This document shows, in pieces, positions 5,557 to 8,202 of a stretch of DNA of 8,202 nucleotides; position 1 is the first letter of the stretch; every line of letters begins with the position of its first letter. The stretch comes from DATKSS01 sp049582065 (GTDB taxonomy: Bacteria; Chloroflexota; Dormibacteria; Dormibacterales; Dormibacteraceae), in NCBI GenBank assembly GCA_049582065.1, contig JBAUTF010000219.1, positions 1 through 8,202 of the forward strand, written 5' to 3'. The notes beneath the pieces were generated by a model. The model made no database searches, was not told the origin of the DNA, and saw only the letters and a list, made by a program, of their open reading frames with translations. The position numbers and the translations under genes are program-made.

Positions 5557-6779
5557 TTGGCCGAGTTGGACGCGTCAGAGAGTAGACGTTCCAAGGCTTG
5601 ACTGGGCCGAAGCCAGCCGAGGGTTTTGCGTGGGCGGCGGTTCATCTGAGTAGAGACGAAGGCTAGGTAATCGGGCCCGTATCGGCTGAGGTCCTGGCCT
5701 TTGGGGAAGTACTGGCGGAGCAGACCGTTGGTGTTCTCATTGGAGCCGCGCTGCCAGGGACTGTGAGGGTCGCAGAAGTAAACCTCAAGTCCAGTCGCAA
5801 CCTTCAGCTGCATGTGATTGGCCATCTCGTGGCCCTGGTCCCAAGTAAGTGATCGGCGAAGCGTCTTCGGAAGTTCTTGAGCCGCGGCGGTAATCGCTCT
5901 CTCAACCTCTTCCGCACCGCGCCCGTTGGGCAGGTGCAGAAGGATGACGTACCGGCTCGAGCGTTCGACCAGCGTGCCGATCGCTGACTTCTTGTTCTTG
6001 CCCGTCAGCAGGTCGCCCTCCCAGTGGCCGGGGATCGCCCTGTCCTCGACCTCGGGTGGGCGTTCACTGATCATCACCATGTTGGGGATCCGGCCGCGTC
6101 GCTCGGCGACCTTTCGCCTTGGCTTTCGCAGGGCTCGCCCGGTGCGGAGGCAGACCGCCAACTCCCGGCGGAGGGCGCCTCTGCCTTGAACGTAGATCGC
6201 TTGATAGATGGCTTCGTGTGACACCCACATCTCTGGCTGGCCCGGAAACTCCTCGCGCAACTCGGCCGAGATCTGCTCTGGACTCAACCTCTCCTTCAGT
6301 TTGAACTGCACCAGCTCGCGCAACTCGGAGTTGACCGCCAGCTTCGCGACCTTGGGCCTGGCCGCTCTCCGCTCGGCACGCTCCTGAGCTAAGCTCGGCC
6401 GATATTCCCAAGGCTGGGTCCGCTGCCGGCCGGGCCGGCGCTGTCTCAGTGTGCTGCGCGTTCGGTAGCTCTGGTCTCTCATGTTCCGGCGCAGCTCGCG
6501 GAAAACCGTCGAGGGCGCCCGGCCTAGCCGCCTGGCGATTGCCCGAATGCTCTCCTCACGCTCAATCCCGGCGTGGATGTCCTCTCGTTCCTCCAGTGAC
6601 AGGTAGCGCTGTCGCGATTGTGCTGGGACGTTGGATGGCATGATGCCGCCAGCCTGCACGAACCAGCCCGCCGCCGTGTGCCTCCGGACGCCGGCTGCCG
6701 CCGCCGCTGCGGAGCAAGCCAGGCCGGCTCTGATTTGAGTCCAGAACAGGTGCTGTCTCTTGCGGTCCTGTAATCGCAT
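5538..6779 (-). CDS. IS30-family transposase
   Basis: A 413-residue, full-length IS30 transposase. The N-terminal region has two helix-turn-helix segments: about residues 8-45 (a degenerate, alanine-rich HTH with FWTQIRAGLACSAAAAAAG) and about 60-98 (YLSLEEREDIHAGI, then IRAIARRLGRAPSTVFRELRRN, the typical IS30 DNA-binding motif). The DDE catalytic core shows HWEGDLLTG with Asp256, LTWDQGHEM with Asp314 and GSNENTNGLLR with Glu348, followed by YFPKG and the C-terminal NRRPRKTLGW block. All catalytic residues are present. The ATG at 6779-6777 is preceded by AGGGAGG (6793-6787) with a 7-nt spacer, just inside the right inverted repeat. The last codons run into the left inverted repeat. The enzyme should be active in cut-out/circle-type transposition as known for IS30; activity is inferred only from intactness. 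Confidence 0.93.
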   Translation of the reverse strand: MRLQDRKRQHLFWTQIRAGLACSAAAAAAGVRRHTAAGWFVQAGGIMPSNVPAQSRQRYLSLEEREDIHAGIEREESIRAIARRLGRAPSTVFRELRRNMRDQSYRTRSTLRQRRPGRQRTQPWEYRPSLAQERAERRAARPKVAKLAVNSELRELVQFKLKERLSPEQISAELREEFPGQPEMWVSHEAIYQAIYVQGRGALRRELAVCLRTGRALRKPRRKVAERRGRIPNMVMISERPPEVEDRAIPGHWEGDLLTGKNKKSAIGTLVERSSRYVILLHLPNGRGAEEVERAITAAAQELPKTLRRSLTWDQGHEMANHMQLKVATGLEVYFCDPHSPWQRGSNENTNGLLRQYFPKGQDLSRYGPDYLAFVSTQMNRRPRKTLGWLRPSQALERLLSDASNSANVASTD

Positions 6780-6786
6780 GCAACAA

Positions 6787-6793
6787 CCTCCCT
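6787..6793 (-). promoter_or_regulatory. Ribosome binding site of the transposase
   Basis: The - strand reads AGGGAGG with 7 nt to the ATG at 6779, fixing that start over the inner ATG at residue 47. It overlaps the palindrome CCCTAGGG (6790-6797), which could fold and limit transposase translation. Confidence 0.65.
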
Positions 6794-6803
6794 AGGGGAT
6801 GGG

Positions 6804-6826
6804 TGTTGCATCGACTCCTTGAACCC
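6804..6826 (-). repeat. IS30-type inverted repeat, transposase 5' end
   Basis: This is the partner of the repeat at 5534-5556, with 18 of 23 bases identical in reverse complement and the mismatches mainly a run of three in the middle. It lies 24 bp upstream of the transposase start. Confidence 0.8.
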
Positions 6827-6900
6827 AAGCCCCAATTGCTGACCCCTACCAACCAGGGGCCAATCCGCTCGACGGCCTAGGCAGCGACGGCGACGCCCGC

Positions 6901-6906
6901 TAGACT
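6901..6906 (+). promoter_or_regulatory. -10 box of the toxin-antitoxin-like unit
   Basis: TAGACT is identical to the -10 box of the GH3 gene. Here a leader of about 17 nt follows, with GAAAGG (6918-6923) six bases before the GTG at 6930. No -35 box is visible. A 5-bp hairpin (CCCCT 6843-6847 / AGGGG 6855-6859) lies upstream and might be part of an operator. Confidence 0.4.
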
Positions 6907-6929
6907 GCGCGTACCCTGAAAGGCCGACC

Positions 6930-7334
6930 GTGAATTCAGCCGCTGCTTCCCCAGCCTCCTGGACGCCAGCGCTCCGCCGGCGCTCAGCCCGAGCTGGCGT
7001 TCCAGGCAAGCGCACGTCCTCAGTAGAGGCCGCACGCCAAGCCGACAGAATCTTCGATCGCGCATTCGAGCTCGCCAAGGAGAATTTCGACGATCTTTGG
7101 GAGGAACTGACCGACCAGGGGCGCCAAAACTTCGTGCAAGAGCTTGTCGATGCGCGATTCGCCCAGGACCACATCCGGGCCATGTCCGACGTCATAGATG
7201 CCTGGTACCGCACTCTCGAGCTCCGATACAGTCAGGGATATAGCGAGGCGATGGTGGATGCGGGCAAGTCTCCGGTCGAAGTAGAAGAGCCAGTACACAC
7301 AATCGAGGAACTCCGCGGGCTGCTAAAGCGCTAG
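6930..7334 (+). CDS. Putative antitoxin, unknown family
   Basis: A 134-residue protein. Residues 1-30 are alanine/serine/arginine-rich (WTPALRRRSARAG) and may be disordered. From about 33 on it is predicted mainly helical and acidic: ADRIFDRAFELAKENFDDL, WEELTDQGRQNFVQELVDAR, MSDVIDAWYRTLELR, ending VHTIEELRGLLKR. I see no ribbon-helix-helix, HTH or Phd-type signature. The call rests on context: it precedes, with a 4-nt gap, a small protein resembling RelE/ParE toxins, and acidic helical partners encoded upstream are typical of such pairs. The GTG start is supported by GAAAGG (6918-6923) and the -10 box at 6901. The true start could be further in if the basic N-terminus is not translated. Confidence 0.5.
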   Translation: MNSAAASPASWTPALRRRSARAGVPGKRTSSVEAARQADRIFDRAFELAKENFDDLWEELTDQGRQNFVQELVDARFAQDHIRAMSDVIDAWYRTLELRYSQGYSEAMVDAGKSPVEVEEPVHTIEELRGLLKR

Positions 7335-7338
7335 CCTC

Positions 7339-7611
7339 GTGGCCGCGCGCTGGGCGTTTTACGGCGAGTCCGCTCTAAAGCGAATTCGAGATTCCGCGCC
7401 CGACGTCCAAGAGGATTTCTATGTGCTGATGTATGAGCTGACGAAAGACCCTCACCGGGCCGGACTCGGGATCCTGCCTCTCAAAGACGGCCCGGGGGGG
7501 CAGTACAGCGCTCCGTTTGACAAGGCTGTGCTCATCTTTGAGGTCCTTGCCGACCATCCATGGATTCACTTGTTGTTTGTGCATTGGACGGACGAACAGA
7601 GCAGTCGGTAG
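7339..7611 (+). CDS. Putative RelE/ParE-like toxin
   Basis: A 90-residue protein. The layout fits the RelE/ParE fold: an N-terminal strand (RWAFYGES), two helices (ALKRIRDSA, VQEDFYVLMYELTKDPH), then the strand-rich C-terminal half PLKDGPGGQYSAPF, KAVLIFEVLADH and WIHLLFVHWTDE. The end of family members usually reads as hydrophobic strands with R/H and W residues, as here. Known relatives either cut mRNA on the ribosome (RelE) or poison gyrase (ParE). Which applies cannot be told; no complete RelE catalytic set is obvious. The start is GTG 7339, 4 nt after the upstream stop and without a clear ribosome site, so translation is probably coupled. The length (90 aa) is normal for these toxins. 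Confidence 0.55.
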   Translation: MAARWAFYGESALKRIRDSAPDVQEDFYVLMYELTKDPHRAGLGILPLKDGPGGQYSAPFDKAVLIFEVLADHPWIHLLFVHWTDEQSSR

Positions 7612-7619
7612 GTCGGGTC

Positions 7620-7822
7620 TCATTCCCCCAGAATCTGGTCCATCGCGAGCGCTGCCCCCGATGCATCGCCGGCGTGACGTGGCTATAGACGTCCAGCGTG
7701 ATCGCAACCGTCGAGTGACCGAGCATTTCGCTGACGATCTTCGGATGCGCGCCACGGCCGAGCAGCACCGTCGCCGCTGAATGCCGCGCGCTATGGTGAT
7801 GCCGCGTCCCAGTTAGATACAA
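7620..7822 (-). pseudogene. C-terminal fragment of a tyrosine recombinase, frameshifted
   Basis: The - strand encodes the end of a phage-type integrase: HHSARHSAATVLLGRG (HxxR motif), HPKIVSEMLGHST (second active-site His in LGH), then ITLDVYSHVTPAMH with nucleophile Tyr at 7687-7685. Nothing integrase-like precedes about 7815, so more than two thirds of the protein is gone. Past TPAMHR the frame loses similarity. One extra G in the five-G run (C-run 7655-7659 on the + strand) would restore GAALAMDQILGE followed by TGA at 7622-7620, the usual ending of such integrases. The fragment therefore has two lesions, a 5' truncation and a -1 frameshift. The left edge given uses the restored stop; the unrestored frame runs on to 7532, antisense to the toxin-like gene. 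Confidence 0.85.
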
Positions 7823-7938
7823 AGCGCTCCGATGAGCGAGTCCATGTCTATACAGCGAGCAGATATCCGCTTGGTTGAGACCTACGAGCTTTTGGGTGGC
7901 CGTCCACGACTGGAAGCGCGAATCGGTGACGAAGGGTT

Positions 7939-8202
7939 CTACGATGCCAGGATTTTGGCCTTCTCGGCTTGGAACTCTTCTTCGGAAAGAATGCCCTGCG
8001 CTTTTAGATCGGCAAGCTTCTTCAATTGCTCGTAACGATCCAGTGCAGGTGTCGTGGCCGCCGGCTGGGAACTGGCGACTGCCTGGGGCTGCTGGCTGCG
8101 GGTTCTCGCATAGTGAATCAGCGTCAGAAGTGAGTTGCGCACCTGCGCACCGTTGCTAACTTTGGGCAGTGCCTCGATCACATGACCCGAAGAGGTCTCG
8201 AA
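7939..8202 (-). CDS. SHOCT-domain protein, 5' end outside window
   Basis: The frame is open to the right window edge (it enters as FETSSGHVIEALPKV), so the GTG at 8181 is probably not the start. 87 C-terminal residues are visible. A region with SGHVIEALPKVSNGAQVRN may be the end of a preceding, possibly PH-like, domain. A Gln/Ala/Ser/Pro linker follows. The final SHOCT motif reads LDRYEQLKKLADLKAQ, then GILSEEEFQAEKAKILAS. SHOCT is a short C-terminal module, thought to aid oligomerisation, found on many unrelated proteins, so function cannot be assigned. The stop is TAG at 7941-7939. Bases 7823-7938 between this gene and the recombinase relic hold nothing I can assign. Confidence 0.75.
   Translation of the reverse strand, partial: FETSSGHVIEALPKVSNGAQVRNSLLTLIHYARTRSQQPQAVASSQPAATTPALDRYEQLKKLADLKAQGILSEEEFQAEKAKILAS

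Larger units (their letters stand above)
5534..6826. mobile_element. IS30-family insertion sequence, about 1.29 kb
   Basis: One transposase gene is flanked by imperfect inverted repeats (5534-5556 and 6804-6826) that match at 18 of 23 positions and resemble IS30-type ends (ATTCAA...GGTC..CGCAACA). The length is typical for the family. The ends could extend about 3 bp further out. I could not settle the exact ends or a target duplication; IS30 elements make only 2-3 bp. The element sits right behind the tRNA-Gly hairpin and appears intact. Confidence 0.8.

Noticed and set aside
6843..6859. Small hairpin CCCCT / AGGGG as a terminator
   Set aside because: The stem is only 5 bp, no T-run follows, and no gene ends in front of it. 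It is at most a possible operator.
7823..7954. Extension of the recombinase frame further upstream on the - strand
   Set aside because: The frame stays open, but its translation does not resemble integrase sequence and soon becomes an alternative frame of the SHOCT gene.
7832..8035. Small + strand open frames between the recombinase relic and the SHOCT gene
   Set aside because: They are mostly antisense to the SHOCT coding region, and their peptides show no recognisable pattern.
5461..8202. A direct repeat of the tRNA-Gly 3' end as a second attachment site
   Set aside because: I looked for the T-arm and acceptor sequence near the recombinase relic and at the right edge and found no convincing copy.
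1..8202. CRISPR array, retron, tandem repeat array or riboswitch
   Set aside because: No regularly spaced repeats, reverse transcriptase motif or known riboswitch core was seen on either strand.

Overview
The window is GC-rich, densely coded bacterial DNA. No gene here identifies the taxon. Three things point to a high-GC lineage that uses leaderless mRNAs, such as Actinomycetota or the Chloroflexota/Dormibacterota group: the GC bias, frequent GTG/TTG starts, and TANNNT -10 boxes only 8-9 nt before start codons. This placement is an inference with low confidence.

Layout, left to right. (1) 1-677: two adjacent bactofilin (polymer-forming cytoskeletal) genes on the + strand. The first is cut by the window edge, and the second starts inside its 3' end. 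(2) 674-1799: a two-gene - strand unit, TfoX N-terminal-domain protein then alpha/beta hydrolase. It converges on the bactofilins with overlapping stop codons. (3) 1894-3423: a divergent + strand pair, a cysteine-motif DUF1326 protein and a DUF2182 multi-pass membrane protein. They are followed by a 57-codon relic of a second, different DUF1326 gene. (4) 3424-3603: a strong 13-bp hairpin and a promoter. (5) 3604-5369: a small four-helix membrane protein of unknown function, then a membrane-anchored GH3 (NagZ-like) glycosidase. Both have -10 boxes consistent with leaderless transcripts. (6) 5370-5525: tRNA-Gly(GCC) with its own promoter, an encoded CCA and a short hairpin that may be its terminator.

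(7) 5534-8202 looks like accessory DNA attached to the 3' side of the tRNA gene. It holds an apparently complete IS30-family element with recognisable inverted repeats, whose stop codon lies inside one repeat. Next come a two-gene unit resembling a type II toxin-antitoxin module, a broken C-terminal fragment of a tyrosine recombinase (- strand), and the 3' part of a SHOCT-domain gene running off the right edge.

The left two thirds read as stable chromosome: envelope and cytoskeleton, a likely metal-related membrane pair, and cell-wall hydrolysis. The right third reads as a decayed integration site. I did not find a convincing new defence or other system. The most notable items are the DUF1326-DUF2182 locus with its decayed partner, the recombinase relic whose C-terminus is restored by one added base, and the unexplained hairpin at 3521-3553.
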